Shown piece by piece: positions 38,073 to 38,272 of a stretch of DNA of 38,272 nt. The position numbers were made by a program, and so were the translations under genes. The notes beneath the pieces are model-generated. The model made no database searches. It had not been told where the DNA came from and saw nothing but the letters and a program-made list of their open reading frames with translations. Origin of the DNA: an uncultured Bacteroidales bacterium (GTDB taxonomy: Bacteria; Bacteroidota; Bacteroidia; Bacteroidales; F082); NCBI GenBank assembly GCA_900318465.1, contig ONKQ01000039.1, forward strand, positions 1-38,272, written 5' to 3'. The stretch's first letter is position 1, and each line of letters begins with the position of its first letter.

Positions 38073-38080
38073 CAAAGTTA
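38073..38080 (-). promoter_or_regulatory. -7 promoter element for the antiporter gene
   Basis: Minus-strand TAACTTTG (38080-38073) matches TAnnTTTG and is 18 bp before the ATG at 38054. Candidate TTG sequences lie 15 or 22 bp upstream, neither at the ideal spacing. Confidence 0.6.
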
Positions 38081-38195
38081 GTGATATATATAATACAAGG
38101 TGCAATTTGTGATGTTTTTCTTTTTGCTTTGAAATTTTTTCTCTTTGATTATCAAATATTTGGTTAAGTTTAGGAAAAATATTTTCGAAAAGTCA

Positions 38196-38225
38196 TTGCG
38201 GGTAAGGAAAAAGGTTGTACTTTTG
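38196..38225 (+). promoter_or_regulatory. Strong promoter reading out of the window
   Basis: TTG (38196-38198), exactly 19 bp, and TACTTTTG (38218-38225), followed by CACCCGC. It matches the rpsL promoter in -33, spacing, -7 and start region, so the next gene outside the window is probably highly expressed. Confidence 0.85.
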
Positions 38226-38272
38226 CACCCGCTAAGGACGAGGGGGGAGGACGAAGGGTTGGATGTCCGAGG
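38226..38272 (+). other. Purine-rich start of an unidentified leader
   Basis: After the promoter the transcript begins with a GA-rich stretch (GGACGAGGGGGGAGGACG) and contains GGAC and GTCC words that could pair. No start codon or known RNA family is recognised before the window ends. Confidence 0.4.

Overview
The window is a 38.3-kb chromosomal piece from a member of the Bacteroidota, most likely order Bacteroidales. Three things support this. The promoters follow the Bacteroidota pattern (TTG, about 19 bp, TAnnTTTG). Ribosome binding sites are A-rich, with almost no Shine-Dalgarno sequences. The proteins read as Bacteroidales versions (DPP IV, GH20 with a C-terminal discoidin-like domain, a tricorn-like S41 protease, 89-residue S14, a Cys-poor L36). 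GC content is moderate, and no phage, transposon, CRISPR array or defence locus was found.

Left third (1-11.9 kb): a tRNA-Val(GAC) cut by the window edge; a two-gene exported peptidase operon (DPP IV then a tricorn-like protease); a secreted transglutaminase-like protein; and, on the minus strand, a GH20 beta-N-acetylhexosaminidase preceded by a putative envelope protein and a 43-residue lipoprotein. The DNA-hygiene genes ung and rdgB follow on the plus strand.

Middle (11.9-18.6 kb): a minus-strand run of lpdA, rfbC, a GH23-type lytic transglycosylase and uvrA. The transglycosylase and uvrA overlap by 8 nt. The gaps after lpdA and rfbC hold inverted repeats built of short iterated words, and a repeat array of similar build lies inside uvrA. 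A 41-residue membrane microprotein and an unrecognised 109-residue protein have divergent promoters.

Right half (18.8-36.3 kb): a merged str-S10-spc-alpha ribosomal supercluster, rpsL to rplQ, 32 genes on the plus strand. It starts from a textbook promoter and a leader of roughly 270 nt. map, often found between secY and infA in related genomes, is absent; that gap holds a long hairpin and a second promoter. A hairpin after rplQ separates the cluster from a minus-strand NhaC-type Na+/H+ antiporter. The window ends just downstream of another strong promoter.

The best leads are: (1) rplE encodes an L5 of only 155 residues, with about 30 conserved residues missing in frame near the N-terminus; (2) the word-repeat array translated within UvrA; (3) the inverted repeats at gene ends; (4) the rpsL leader; (5) a promoter and start-site block, TTTGCACCCGC, shared by four transcription units. 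No complete new multi-gene system is evident.
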